Shown here piece by piece: positions 37,428 through 46,528 of a DNA stretch of 64,000 bases (its first letter is position 1; the number at the start of each line of letters is the position of its first letter). The position numbers and the translations under genes were made by a program. The stretch covers positions 3,038,001-3,102,000 of the forward strand of contig CAWARU010000001.1 of the NCBI GenBank assembly GCA_963784575.1, given 5' to 3'. The notes beneath the pieces were generated by a model, which had not been told where the DNA came from, did no database searches, and saw only the letters and a program-made list of their open reading frames with translations. This DNA comes from CAWARU01 sp963784575 (GTDB lineage: Bacteria; Pseudomonadota; Gammaproteobacteria; UBA6186; Azoamicaceae).

Positions 37428-37595
37428 ATGTACACTTATTTTAAACACTATTGCTTTAGTAGCTATCGATTTTTTTGGCATCAAGTCAAAGCACAGATTA
37501 AATCATTATCCAATTTAACAATGAATCTTCTTCTGAAGGGGAAATTATCATGTCTAAAGCAAATACACTCTCTAAGTCCGATAACCGCGATTTAA
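37428..37595 (+). CDS. Aromatic-rich leader ORF, 55 aa
   Basis: A 55-codon ORF with a strong TAGGAGA ribosome binding site 8 bases before its ATG. Residues 2-17 contain nine aromatics (Y2, Y4, F5, Y8, F10, Y13, F15, F16, W17). It ends 46 bp inside the next gene in another frame. Such composition is typical of leader peptides whose translation senses amino acid supply, and the downstream genes resemble an aromatic amino acid transporter. I see no convincing terminator hairpin, so the mechanism could be translational. It may also be chance. Confidence 0.5.
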   Translation: MYTYFKHYCFSSYRFFWHQVKAQIKSLSNLTMNLLLKGKLSCLKQIHSLSPITAI

Positions 37596-38857
37596 ATAAT
37601 CATAATTTAAATTTACAATTATTAAATAGCTTATACAGCGCAATTCCTGCAACTTCTAGACCTCGTCCTCACTCCTGTCCCCAGATACGTTCAATCTCCT
37701 ATAGTGATAAATTTTATTGCAACGACTCAATGAATTTCTTAACCCTTGGTGGTTCCATAAGTCGTTCGATGACCCGGTCAATGAAAGTTTTGAGTACATT
37801 GCTTTCAACCAGCACGATCCTGTTCGCAACGCTTGCTTGCCTATTGCTTTCCTCTGAATTTGCGTTTTGCGGTACCGCGGGAAACGTAAACACCACAAAA
37901 GATACGGCTGCAAACAGCGCATCTGCAGAAAAGACCAGCAATGCAGTAAAAACAATTGGGATTACTCAAATTGTCGAGCATCCCGCCTTAAATGAAGTTC
38001 GCCAAGGCCTCTTGGAAGCGCTCAAAGAAAAAGGCTATGTTGAAGGAAAAAACCTGAAAGTTATTTATGAAAATGCTCAGGGAAATGTTGCTGTTTCCTC
38101 ACAGATTGCCAGCAAATTGTTGAGTGATAATCTGGATGCGGCCGTGGCTATCTCAACACCCTCTGCCCAATCTTTATTTTTCACGGCACAGAGATCCGGA
38201 GCCAAATTACCCATAGTCTTCACGGCAGTCACGGATCCGAAAGATGCGAAATTAGAGCCTGGGAAAAAATCCTATCCAATCACAGGGGTTACGGATGCTC
38301 CAAACCTAGAGGGTTTGCTTGAGCTTATCAATAACCTGATGCCTAACCTGAAGACCTTGGGTGTGATTTATAATCCCTCTGAAGCAAACTCAGTTTCAAC
38401 CATCGTTAAGCTCAAACAATTGTTGCAAGCACATGGTATAGAACTACGCGAAGCGACGGTGAATAGCACCAACGATGTGGCCACTGCGACGCAAAGCTTG
38501 GTTGGTAAAGTAGATGCTCTCTACTTCCCTCAAGACAATACCGTGGTTTCAGCGATTGAGGCCGTGGTAAAAGTTGCGAGCCATTCCACGCCTGCATTAC
38601 CAGTGATTTTGCCCATCTTCACCAGCGATCCTATATTAGTAAAACAAGGGGTTTTGGCAGCAGTGGGCTATGATTATAGGGATATTGGTCGAGAAACAGG
38701 CGAGGTTGTTGCCGAGATTCTCGGGGGTAAGGCACCGCAAGATATCCCGATTCACAATGCATCGAAACTGAAAACGGTGGTGAATAAGGCACTTGCAGAA
38801 AAATTGGGCTTGAAGGTTCCAAAGAAGCTTAAGTATTCAAGTGTAGAGACAATGTGA
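37550..38857 (+). CDS. TrpX-like ABC transporter substrate-binding protein
   Basis: Periplasmic binding protein of the ABC_sub_bind (TrpX) family; members bind aromatic amino acids. The mature domain begins near residue 120 (TIGITQIVEHPALNEVRQGL) and includes ISTPSAQSLFF and the C-terminal GYDYRDIGRETGEVVAEILG. The hydrophobic export segment lies at about residues 80-108, so the true start may be an internal ATG (37730, 37769 or 37781), although only ATG-37550 has a good ribosome binding site (AAGGGGAA). It is the first gene of a three-gene transporter operon standing where ddl usually occurs in dcw clusters. Confidence 0.88.
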   Translation: MSKANTLSKSDNRDLNNHNLNLQLLNSLYSAIPATSRPRPHSCPQIRSISYSDKFYCNDSMNFLTLGGSISRSMTRSMKVLSTLLSTSTILFATLACLLLSSEFAFCGTAGNVNTTKDTAANSASAEKTSNAVKTIGITQIVEHPALNEVRQGLLEALKEKGYVEGKNLKVIYENAQGNVAVSSQIASKLLSDNLDAAVAISTPSAQSLFFTAQRSGAKLPIVFTAVTDPKDAKLEPGKKSYPITGVTDAPNLEGLLELINNLMPNLKTLGVIYNPSEANSVSTIVKLKQLLQAHGIELREATVNSTNDVATATQSLVGKVDALYFPQDNTVVSAIEAVVKVASHSTPALPVILPIFTSDPILVKQGVLAAVGYDYRDIGRETGEVVAEILGGKAPQDIPIHNASKLKTVVNKALAEKLGLKVPKKLKYSSVETM

Positions 38858-38947
38858 CAAAGTGATAAATGACAGAGCGACTGCTGTTCATGTGCAGTAG
38901 CTAAGATGTGGTAAAACAAGGGCAGTGCAAAAACGGTAGTGTGATTT

Positions 38948-39823
38948 ATGAATTTAATTCAATTTTTGGGTGCATTGGAAATCGGTCTCCTATTTGGCCT
39001 CGTTGCCATGGGCGTTTATATCACATTCCGTGTGATCAATTTCCCCGATCTGACTGTTGACGGCAGCTATCCGCTGGGTGCTGCCGTGGCGGCTGCCCTC
39101 ATCACACACGAAGTCCATCCACTACTCGCTACCCTTGCGGCCATGGTGGCAGGTGCTGCGGCTGGCTTTATCACAGGTTATCTGAATGTTCGCTGGAAAA
39201 TTTTGGGTTTATTAGCAGGCATTCTCACCATGACCGCGCTTTACTCAATCAATCTCCGCATCATGGGTAAGCCCAATATCGCTCTTATTGCAGAACACAC
39301 CTTGTTCCCAGAACCCAGTTGGGTATTATACATCTTGCTATGCATTGTGGGCCTGTTGATTGTCATTTTAACCGGATTCCTGATCAGCAAATTTGGTTTA
39401 GCCTTGCGAGCAACCGGCATCAACCCCAGAGTAAGTCCTGCCTATGGTATCAATGTGGGCAGAATGACGCTCCTTGGTTTGTGCATCAGCAACAGTTTGG
39501 TTGCCTTGGCAGGCGCTCTTTATGCACAAGTTCATGGTTTTGCAGATATTTCAATGGGTACTGGAACCTTGATTATTGGTTTAGCCTCAGTCATTGTTGG
39601 CGAAACTCTCTTCCACAGCCGCCATAGTTTTCTTATTCTTGTGAGCTGTGTTCTGGGCTCTATTTTGTATCGCTTGGCAATTGCTCTGGCCTTGAACGCA
39701 CATGGCCTAGGATTCCAAACTTCAGATCTTTATTTGATCACCTCAATGCTTGTGGTCATTGCCTTATTATTCCCGAAGATAAAGAGTGGTATTAAATCTA
39801 AATATCGAGGATTAGTACAATGA
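38948..39823 (+). CDS. ABC transporter permease (TrpY-like)
   Basis: Inner-membrane permease of the branched-chain/TrpY type (BPD_transp_2), 291 aa with about eight to nine hydrophobic helices. The start MNLIQFLGALEIGLLFGLVA and the block FRVINFPDLTVDGSYPLGAA are typical. The stop overlaps the ATPase start (ATGA), showing coupling. Its partners are the binding protein upstream and the ATPase downstream. Confidence 0.92.
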   Translation: MNLIQFLGALEIGLLFGLVAMGVYITFRVINFPDLTVDGSYPLGAAVAAALITHEVHPLLATLAAMVAGAAAGFITGYLNVRWKILGLLAGILTMTALYSINLRIMGKPNIALIAEHTLFPEPSWVLYILLCIVGLLIVILTGFLISKFGLALRATGINPRVSPAYGINVGRMTLLGLCISNSLVALAGALYAQVHGFADISMGTGTLIIGLASVIVGETLFHSRHSFLILVSCVLGSILYRLAIALALNAHGLGFQTSDLYLITSMLVVIALLFPKIKSGIKSKYRGLVQ

Positions 39824-40566
39824 TTGAATTAAAAAACATTGATGTCACCTTCGGCATGGACACACCTCTCGAACATCGTGTATTCCGAAATCTATCCCTT
39901 AAGATTGAAAATCAGCAATTTGTCACTGTCATAGGCGGCAATGGTGCTGGGAAATCCACTTTGATGAATGTTATTTCTGGAGACATCAGGGTTGATAAAG
40001 GTAATATTTTTCTGGATGAGAAAGACGTTACAAATTGGAAACCTGAGCAGCGTGCCGCGCTTATCAGCCGAGTGTTTCAAGATCCACTTCTCGGTACTTA
40101 TGCCGATTTGAGCATCGAAGAAAATTTAAGCATTGCTTATTCTAGAGGACAAAAAAGAACTTTAGCACCCGCTTTGAATTCAAGCTTGCGTGAATATTTT
40201 CGTGAGTGCCTGGCCTCGATTGGCATTGGTCTAGAAAATCGTTTAAAGGATAAAATGGGGCTATTGTCTGGAGGACAGCGGCAGGCAGTCAGCCTTTTGA
40301 TGGCCACATTGCGGCCAGCCAAAATTTTACTGCTGGATGAACACACCGCAGCGCTTGATCCCAAAATGGAACAATTGATATTGAAACTCACCCAACGTTT
40401 GATTGACGAGCACAAGTTAACGGCTTTGATGATAACACACTGTATGCAGCAGGCTTTGGATTTTGGTACCAGAACATTGGTAATGCATCAAGGGAAGATT
40501 GTGCGTGATTTGGTGGGCAAAGAAAGGCTCTCATTGCAGGCAAGTGAGCTCATCCCTTTTTTCTAG
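39820..40566 (+). CDS. ABC transporter ATPase (TrpZ-like)
   Basis: Cytoplasmic ATPase of the same importer, 248 aa. Walker A GGNGAGKST is at residues about 45-53, the Q-loop is VFQDP, the signature is LSGGQRQAVSLLMA, Walker B is ILLLDEHTAALDP, and the switch His is in MITHCMQQAL. The start overlaps the permease stop by four bases. Confidence 0.94.
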   Translation: MIELKNIDVTFGMDTPLEHRVFRNLSLKIENQQFVTVIGGNGAGKSTLMNVISGDIRVDKGNIFLDEKDVTNWKPEQRAALISRVFQDPLLGTYADLSIEENLSIAYSRGQKRTLAPALNSSLREYFRECLASIGIGLENRLKDKMGLLSGGQRQAVSLLMATLRPAKILLLDEHTAALDPKMEQLILKLTQRLIDEHKLTALMITHCMQQALDFGTRTLVMHQGKIVRDLVGKERLSLQASELIPFF

Positions 40567-40632
40567 AGTGGTGCCCTTCTTTCAAGGTCTCCTGTTTTAA
40601 TGTAAGCAAAATGCACAGTGCCATACGGTTGC

Positions 40633-41271
40633 TTACTCGTCTTTATCGTGATCTTTAAGTTTAACCATAACATCTCCCAGTACGTCAGTTTTATATTTCA
40701 AATATTGACGGCGGTTAATCTGTTCTCGAATAACCACACTGATGCTTAAAGCAACTAAGGTATAAATGAGGAGTGCGACAAGTTCGAGATTCACATTGAC
40801 TGTGGCCTGTGGTGTTTTTGTTAATAAAAATAACACGGTTATATAACAAATAATGCTGAATAGAATTATATAACTTATCAAATTTTTAGAGGCAGTAAAA
40901 CTGCAAAACAGCAAAACATTCAAACAAAACATTAATAAAACCGGTCTTAAATTCTCTGCGAAATAAGCAGCAATCATAACAGTTATGATGGCCCAAATCA
41001 TTTGTATGATCGTTAAGCTGGGATCTTTAAATTTTTTATTTAATCCAGATAGGATCGTGAAAAAAATCACAAGATTTATGAGCCACAGGATACTTATCAT
41101 CATCATGAGGGTCGTCAAACTGACACGAAATGCGTTATGTTGATATAAAATAAGGCATGTAAAGGTAAGGACAAGTGCTCCAACTAGGCCAAGACCACAA
41201 CGACGTAAGCGCAGTCTTTGATTAGGATCCATGAGCGAATCCTGAGATGAATGTCGGTGTTTTATTCCCAT
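40633..41271 (-). CDS. Membrane protein resembling an orphan sensor domain of diguanylate cyclases
   Basis: 212 aa with six predicted membrane helices. DPNQRLRLRRCGLGLVGALV, then LNKKFKDPSLTIIQMIWA, matches the N-terminal six-helix module that precedes GGDEF domains in many gammaproteobacterial diguanylate cyclases. Here the protein ends shortly after the last helix (REQINRRQYLKYKTDVLGDV) and only 66 bp separate it from trpZ, so no GGDEF domain is encoded. It may be a truncated cyclase kept as a membrane protein, or a decaying gene. Confidence 0.6.
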   Translation of the reverse strand: MGIKHRHSSQDSLMDPNQRLRLRRCGLGLVGALVLTFTCLILYQHNAFRVSLTTLMMMISILWLINLVIFFTILSGLNKKFKDPSLTIIQMIWAIITVMIAAYFAENLRPVLLMFCLNVLLFCSFTASKNLISYIILFSIICYITVLFLLTKTPQATVNVNLELVALLIYTLVALSISVVIREQINRRQYLKYKTDVLGDVMVKLKDHDKDE

Positions 41272-41686
41272 GAGACCCTACCTAAGCTCCCTACCTAATA
41301 TAAAGTCACAATATACAGTCACTCTTTAAAATATAGTATACAAAACGACATAAAGTACGCGTTTCGAAAGCTTGCGGCCTAAAGCTCAACTTGCCAGTTA
41401 TTTAGTTATATTTCACTGTGTAATCATACATATTTTTGTTTATACTATGCATGACAATGTAAATCATTATTAGTTGGATACCTTTTGGCTAAGTTAATGT
41501 AGCTAAGTTGATGAGAAATACAGGACATACAGGATTTGAGGTACAGAGCGGGATTTTTTTTAGGATATTCTTTATTAATACTTGTAGCTTGCTTGGAAAT
41601 GAGTAAAATGGTTGATTACACACTAAATCATGATAGTGGTAAAATATTTTCCTTAAATAATTTTCTTTGGGAAGATAGTTAACTCT
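41272..41686. other. Gene-free region before ftsQ
   Basis: 415 bp, AT-rich, between a divergent membrane protein and ftsQ. No convincing ORF, tRNA or hairpin was found; TATACT-like -10 boxes occur (for example near 41440) but without good -35 boxes. It probably holds the promoters of both flanking genes. Confidence 0.5.
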
Positions 41687-42442
41687 ATGCTTCGTGTTTC
41701 ACGAGTGTTGTTTACACTATTGCCAATTGCAATAGTGATAGGGGGTGTCTTTTTATTGGTTGCTTGGTCGCAACATCCCGGTCAGTTTCCGTTACGTGTT
41801 ATTGAAATCAATAGCGAGTTGAAAAAAGTAGACCCGGTTGATGTGACGAGCATTGTATCCCCTTTTATTGAAAAAGGTTTTTTTAATTTTGATGTGGAAG
41901 CAGTTCAAAAAGAACTGAGCAATCTTCCTTGGGTAGAACAAGTGACTGTAACTAAATTATGGCCGGATAAAGTGCAGGTTTCAATTAAAGAACAGATAGC
42001 ACAAGCGCTCTTTGGAGATAATGGCGTTTTAAGCACCAATGCCCGTATTTTTTATCCAAAGATTAATACAATCCCAAGCGGGAGCTCACTACCTCATTTT
42101 TTTGGACCCGCCGAACGCGTCAGAGATATGTTGGCACAGTATTTTGTTTTGTTAGAAAATGTAGCACCGTTAGGTTTTTCCATTTCTGAATTGCATTTAT
42201 CAGCCGATGGAAGCTATTCAGCTAGGCTCCATAACGGGATAATGATTATACTTGGCAAAACAGCGTTGAATGAGAAAATGGCTCGATTGGTTTTGGCTTA
42301 TCAAAAGATAGAGGACTATCAGAAGAGTCAGATTAATCAGAGCAAAAAAGCTGCCATTGATTATTTGGATTTACGATATACCAATGGCATGGCTATCGGT
42401 TGGAAAGATTTGGAACCAAAAGATTTGGAAACAAAAGGCTAA
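41687..42442 (+). CDS. ftsQ: Cell division protein FtsQ
   Basis: Bitopic divisome protein. It has a short cytoplasmic start, one helix (LFTLLPIAIVIGGVFLLVAW), a POTRA domain (FPLRVIEINSELKKVDPVDV, PWVEQVTVTKLWPDKVQVSI) and a beta domain (LPHFFGPAERV). The length of 251 aa is near normal. The last residues (DLEPKDLETKG) are encoded by a TTGGAACCAAAAGG-type tandem repeat like that ending murC. It is the first gene of ftsQAZ-lpxC here. Confidence 0.93.
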   Translation: MLRVSRVLFTLLPIAIVIGGVFLLVAWSQHPGQFPLRVIEINSELKKVDPVDVTSIVSPFIEKGFFNFDVEAVQKELSNLPWVEQVTVTKLWPDKVQVSIKEQIAQALFGDNGVLSTNARIFYPKINTIPSGSSLPHFFGPAERVRDMLAQYFVLLENVAPLGFSISELHLSADGSYSARLHNGIMIILGKTALNEKMARLVLAYQKIEDYQKSQINQSKKAAIDYLDLRYTNGMAIGWKDLEPKDLETKG

Positions 42443-42447
42443 GTAAA

Positions 42448-43677
42448 ATGCCAAAGGAAAGAAATATATTAGTCGGCCTTGATATTGGGACTTCTAAAGT
42501 GGTGGCCTTGATTGGCGAAGTCACCGTAGAAGGCAAGATAGAAATTATTGGACTCGGTTCACATCCCTCTCGAGGCTTGAAAAAAGGCGTCGTAGTCAAT
42601 ATTGACTCCACGGTTGCCTCAGTTGCCCGCGCTGTAGAAGAAGCAGAGTTAATGGCAGGATGCCGAGTCGAAACGGTACTGACTGGCATAGCAGGCAGCC
42701 ATAACCGAAGCTTTAATTCACATGGCATCGTTGCCATTCGCGATCAAGAAGTCACGGCACTTGATATTGATCGGGTGATTGAGGCAGCGAAGGCAGTCCC
42801 GATTCCCGCAGATCAAAAAATACTCCATGTTTTACCTCAGGGATTCATTATTGATCACCAGGAAGGCATTCGTGAACCCATAGGAATGTCTGGTGTTCGT
42901 TTAGAAGCCAAAGTACATATGGTAACGGGCAGCGTTTCTGCAGCACAAAATATTGTAAAATGCGTGCGTCGTTGCGGCTTTGAAGTGGAAGACATCATTT
43001 TGGGACAGTTAGCTTCAAGTTATGCAGTCTTGACTGAAGATGAAAAACAACTCGGTGTTTGCATGATAGACATCGGCGGCGGTACCACAGACATTGCAGT
43101 ATTTTCTGAAGGGGCCATTCACCACACTGCAGTGATTCCAATTGCAGGAGATCAGGTTACCAACGATATTGCGGTGGCGTTGCGTACTCCAACCCAAAAT
43201 GCTGAAAATATCAAGATTCAATACGCTTGCGCGCTGCGCCAACTTGCCGGTATAGATGAGATGGTCGAAATTCCGAGCGGAGGAGATCGTGCAGCACGTC
43301 GTTTGTCTCGCATGTCACTCGCAGAAATTGTTGAGCCTCGTTTTGAAGAATTATTTTCTTTGGTGCAAGCAGAATTGCATCGAAATGGTCTGGAAGAATG
43401 GCTTAGATCAGGAATCGTGATCACTGGCGGCAGTGCCCGCATGGAAGGTGTGTTGGAGCTCGCTGAAGAAATTTTCCGCGTACCGGTGCGCCTTGGCCTC
43501 CCAAGAGATATTTATGGTTCAGAGGAAATATTACGAAATCCCATTTATTCGACGGCTGTTGGCTTGCTGCAATACGGGCTGCAGAGTCAACAAAGTAATC
43601 GCAAAGAATCTACTGCAAATCAAAGTTTCAAAGGGCTTTTCAGCAAGATGAAAAGTTGGTTTCAGGGGAATTTTTAG
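42448..43677 (+). CDS. ftsA: Cell division protein FtsA
   Basis: Actin-like ATPase tethering FtsZ to the membrane. The start MPKERNILVGLDIGTSKVVA at ATG-42448 is chosen because the longer frame from 42400 only adds a repeat-encoded peptide overlapping ftsQ. Phosphate-binding CMIDIGGGTTDIAVF and the adenosine motif GIVITGGSARMEGV are present, and a C-terminal amphipathic end (FSKMKSWFQGNF) matches the membrane-targeting helix. The length of 409 aa is normal. Confidence 0.97.
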   Translation: MPKERNILVGLDIGTSKVVALIGEVTVEGKIEIIGLGSHPSRGLKKGVVVNIDSTVASVARAVEEAELMAGCRVETVLTGIAGSHNRSFNSHGIVAIRDQEVTALDIDRVIEAAKAVPIPADQKILHVLPQGFIIDHQEGIREPIGMSGVRLEAKVHMVTGSVSAAQNIVKCVRRCGFEVEDIILGQLASSYAVLTEDEKQLGVCMIDIGGGTTDIAVFSEGAIHHTAVIPIAGDQVTNDIAVALRTPTQNAENIKIQYACALRQLAGIDEMVEIPSGGDRAARRLSRMSLAEIVEPRFEELFSLVQAELHRNGLEEWLRSGIVITGGSARMEGVLELAEEIFRVPVRLGLPRDIYGSEEILRNPIYSTAVGLLQYGLQSQQSNRKESTANQSFKGLFSKMKSWFQGNF

Positions 43678-43700
43678 GTGCCAGGGTTGGGTGCCGCCTG

Positions 43701-43813
43701 GCCAAGTTGGGTGCCAGGTCTCTGCAATACGCAATAAAATCAATTGCGTCTAGAGGCATGAAGTGATAAATGAATTTTATTGCGTATTGCAGAGACCTGG
43801 CACCCAACTTGGC
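43701..43813. repeat. Perfect 40-bp inverted repeat between ftsA and ftsZ
   Basis: Arm 43701-43740 (starting GCCAAGTTGGGTGCCAGG) is exactly inverted at 43774-43813, with a 33-base loop. More TGGGTGCC/TGGCACCC copies flank it (43681-43697, 43816-43828). It has the form of a REP/MITE element, possibly of the kind mobilised by REP-associated tyrosine transposases (TGGCACCC motifs). It lies 50 bp upstream of the ftsZ start and would fold into a very stable hairpin in any ftsA-ftsZ transcript. Confidence 0.85.
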
Positions 43814-43863
43814 AGGACCTGGCACCCACTTTTTTAACAGAGACTAGTAAGGAGCCACCTAAT

Positions 43864-45075
43864 ATGAACATGTTCGAATTGCCGGATTCAATTCCGCAAA
43901 ATGCGATCATCAAGGTGATTGGTGTTGGAGGCGGTGGTGGCAATGCCATCAAAAATATGCTCACTGCGAACATACGCGGCGTAGAATTCATTCGGGCCAA
44001 TACAGACCGCCAAGCGCTTGAAGATGATCTCCCAGGGTTGGTATTGCAATTAGGATCCAACATTACGAAAGGCTTGGGGGCAGGTGCCAATCCAGAAATA
44101 GGCCGTCAAAGTGCGCTGGAAGATCGCGATAAAATTCACGATGTCCTAGAAGGTGCTGACATGGTTTTCATCACCGCTGGCATGGGAGGTGGTACCGGAA
44201 CGGGTGCTGCGCCTATTGTTGCGGAAGTTGCGAGAGAACTAGGCGCTTTAACTGTCGCCGTAGTGACCAAACCTTTCCCCTTTGAGGGCAGGAAACGCAT
44301 GCAATTTGCTGAAGAAGGCATTTCAAAATTGAGCAATGTAGTCGATTCTCTCATTACAATTCCAAATCAAAAATTACTGAGTGTTCTCGGCAAAGGAGTC
44401 ACTTTGCTCGATGCTTTCAAAGCTGCCAATAATGTTTTGTTGGGAGCAGTGCAAGGCATTGCAGAATTGATTACGCAACCCGGACTTATCAATGTGGATT
44501 TTGCAGACGTTAGAACGGTCATGTCAGAGATGGGCGTTGCGATGATGGGTACAGGCAGTGCAACAGGTGAAAATCGTGCCAGGAAAGCAGCAGAACTTGC
44601 TATTTCAAGTCCTTTGCTGGATGACATGAGCCTATCGGGTGCTCGCGGCGTGTTGGTGAACATTACCGCAGGCCAAGACATGGCAATTTCAGAATTTGAA
44701 GAAGTGGGTGATGCGGTTAAAAGTTTCACTGCGGAAGATGCCACTGTCATTGTTGGTACTGTGATCGATCCAAACATGACAGAAGAATTGCGAGTTACTT
44801 TAGTTGCAACTGGTCTTGGCAGAGCCTCTCGCACAACAGAGACAGGACGCAATGATCGCGTTTCTGAACGCATGCCCGAACGTGCCTCCGAGCGTATGCA
44901 ATCAGGTCCTGAAATGTCACGAGGCGATCGTCAAAAGCCCACAGTAAATCGAAACAATACCACAGCAAAGCAGCGCTCTTTGGAACCTGTGGAGTCCAAT
45001 ACGGATTATCCTTTCTTGGATATTCCAGCCTTTTTACGCCGTCGAGCGCCGGTAGAGGGAGCAGAATGTGATTAA
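43864..45075 (+). CDS. ftsZ: Cell division protein FtsZ
   Basis: Tubulin-like GTPase forming the Z ring. [14 protein letters not shown], tubulin signature [16 protein letters not shown], the T7-loop region [11 protein letters not shown] and the C-terminal peptide DIPAFLRRR (FtsA/ZipA binding) are all present. ATG-43864 with AAGGAGCC upstream is chosen; the frame extends back to 43780 only through the hairpin element. The length of 403 aa is normal. The lpxC start lies within its last codons. Confidence 0.98.
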   Translation: MNMFELPDSIPQNAIIKVIGVGGGGGNAIKNMLTANIRGVEFIRANTDRQALEDDLPGLVLQLGSNITKGLGAGANPEIGRQSALEDRDKIHDVLEGADMVFITAGMGGGTGTGAAPIVAEVARELGALTVAVVTKPFPFEGRKRMQFAEEGISKLSNVVDSLITIPNQKLLSVLGKGVTLLDAFKAANNVLLGAVQGIAELITQPGLINVDFADVRTVMSEMGVAMMGTGSATGENRARKAAELAISSPLLDDMSLSGARGVLVNITAGQDMAISEFEEVGDAVKSFTAEDATVIVGTVIDPNMTEELRVTLVATGLGRASRTTETGRNDRVSERMPERASERMQSGPEMSRGDRQKPTVNRNNTTAKQRSLEPVESNTDYPFLDIPAFLRRRAPVEGAECD

Positions 45076-45979
45076 ACAAAGAACATTAAAAAATATTATA
45101 CGTGCCATGGGGGTTGGCCTGCATACAGGCGAAAAAGTATTTCTTACCTTAAAACCCGCTGAACCAAACACAGGTATTTTATTTAGAAGAGTTGATTTAA
45201 ATCCCGTTGTTGAAATTTTAGCAAGGGCTGAAAATGTGGGTGACACAACCCTCTCGACTACCTTGATGAAAGACGGTGTTCGCGTCTCTACAATAGAACA
45301 TCTTCTTTCTGCAATGGCAGGCTTAGGCGTCGACAATGCCATCGTAGAAGTCAGTGCTTCTGAAGTACCCATCATGGATGGCAGTGCTGGACCCTTTGTT
45401 TTTCTACTGCAATCTGCTGGAATTGTGGAGCAAAATGCACTGAAACGATTCTTAAGAATTAAAAAGAAATTGATGGTGGAAGATGGCGACAAGTGGGCAA
45501 GTCTGGAACCTTTCGATGGTTTTAAAGTCACTTTTACCCTTGATTATGATCATCCTGTATTAAAAAACAGTATTCAATCTGCAACATTAGATTTTTCCAG
45601 TGCTTCTTATGTGAAAGAAGTGAGTCGCGCCAGAACTTTTGGCTTTTTGTCTGAATATGAATGGTTAAAATCTCAGAATTTAGGCTTGGGCTGCAGTTTA
45701 AATAACGTTATTGTGTTAGATGACTATCGCGTTGTGAATGAAGATGGTCTGCGCTATGAAGATGAACTGGTCAAGCATAAAATTTTAGATGCCGTTGGAG
45801 ACCTTTATTTGCTCGGGACAGGCTTAATCGGCGCATTCCGCGGCTTTAAATCGGGTCATACATTAAATAATCGTTTATTAAGGGCGTTGTTAGCGAAAAA
45901 ATCCGCATGGGAAATTGTGACGTTTGATAGTGAAGAGAAAGCTTCACCAGTGGCATATCTTTCGCCTGTAACGGCTTAA
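45068..45979 (+). CDS. lpxC: UDP-3-O-acyl-GlcNAc deacetylase LpxC
   Basis: Zinc deacetylase, the committed step of lipid A synthesis. Zinc ligands are in STIEHLLSA and [11 protein letters not shown] (His and Asp). The length of 303 aa is standard. The start is GTG-45068, which overlaps the ftsZ stop (45073-45075) and has a GAGGGAG box; this gives the family start [20 protein letters not shown]. Confidence 0.97.
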   Translation: MIKQRTLKNIIRAMGVGLHTGEKVFLTLKPAEPNTGILFRRVDLNPVVEILARAENVGDTTLSTTLMKDGVRVSTIEHLLSAMAGLGVDNAIVEVSASEVPIMDGSAGPFVFLLQSAGIVEQNALKRFLRIKKKLMVEDGDKWASLEPFDGFKVTFTLDYDHPVLKNSIQSATLDFSSASYVKEVSRARTFGFLSEYEWLKSQNLGLGCSLNNVIVLDDYRVVNEDGLRYEDELVKHKILDAVGDLYLLGTGLIGAFRGFKSGHTLNNRLLRALLAKKSAWEIVTFDSEEKASPVAYLSPVTA

Positions 45980-45999
45980 TTACTTATCCCCTCGGCCTG

Positions 46000-46024
46000 A
46001 GAGGCGTAATAGCGCCTCTTTTAA
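46000..46024 (+). terminator. Rho-independent terminator after lpxC
   Basis: AGAGGCG, loop TAATAG, CGCCTCT followed by TTT: a GC-rich 7-bp stem with a short T tract, 20 bp after the lpxC stop. It ends the ftsQ-ftsA-ftsZ-lpxC unit. Confidence 0.85.
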
Positions 46025-46139
46025 TTTAGGCGAAGCTATTCCCTCTGCACTAGACTGTATAGTAGAAGCAGCCTTCTCTGTTAGTTTTGGCCTGGTTTGT
46101 GGTATAATTTTAGGTTGGTAACTCAGGTCTGGGAGTGGA

Positions 46140-46502
46140 TTAGAATGGGGCCGAGACCCTAGACTGAATAGAACTTAACCCGCACCATTCGGGCTCCTGC
46201 CTTAAAGCAGACAGCAATTCAATCTCGCTAAAGCGCAGCATATGGCCGAAGGCGGGAGAGTGGGTTGCAAGAATAAGGATGCCGTCGCGCAAATTAGTGA
46301 CCCGGCAATGGGGAGCGAGCTTGGGATCTAGTTTCTTGAGTACCGCTTGATTGAGTTTGACAAGCTTGCTAGCTTTTTGTGTCATATCTTTTAAAAGAGA
46401 TGACTGAGTTAAAATTTCTTGCAAGGAATGTTCAGGCAAATTGCCGCGACGGGAATTATAGAGATTCAGAAGTCGCATTAAATTTTGTTTCATTTTTATC
46501 AT
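46140..46502 (-). CDS. dciA: DciA-like replicative helicase operator (DUF721)
   Basis: 120-aa DUF721 protein; DciA loads DnaB helicase in bacteria that lack DnaC. The core (KLVKLNQAVLKKLDPKLAPH, RVTNLRDGILILATHSPAFG) matches the short gammaproteobacterial form. It stands on the minus strand between lpxC and secA, its usual place in Pseudomonas and Legionella relatives, divergent from secA with a 26-bp gap. The start could be the fourth codon, ATG-46493. Confidence 0.82.
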   Translation of the reverse strand: MIKMKQNLMRLLNLYNSRRGNLPEHSLQEILTQSSLLKDMTQKASKLVKLNQAVLKKLDPKLAPHCRVTNLRDGILILATHSPAFGHMLRFSEIELLSALRQEPEWCGLSSIQSRVSAPF

Positions 46503-46528
46503 TGTATTGGAAGTAGGCGAAAAAAACC

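Noticed and set aside
43799..43814. Sigma-54-like site TGGCACCCAACTTGGC before ftsZ
   Set aside because: Spacing fits -24/-12 but the invariant GC is GG, and the match lies in the inverted-repeat arm, whose sequence is explained by the repeat.
43780..43863. Upstream extension of ftsZ to 43780
   Set aside because: The extension is encoded by the inverted-repeat element; ATG-43864 has a proper AAGGAG box and gives the family N terminus.
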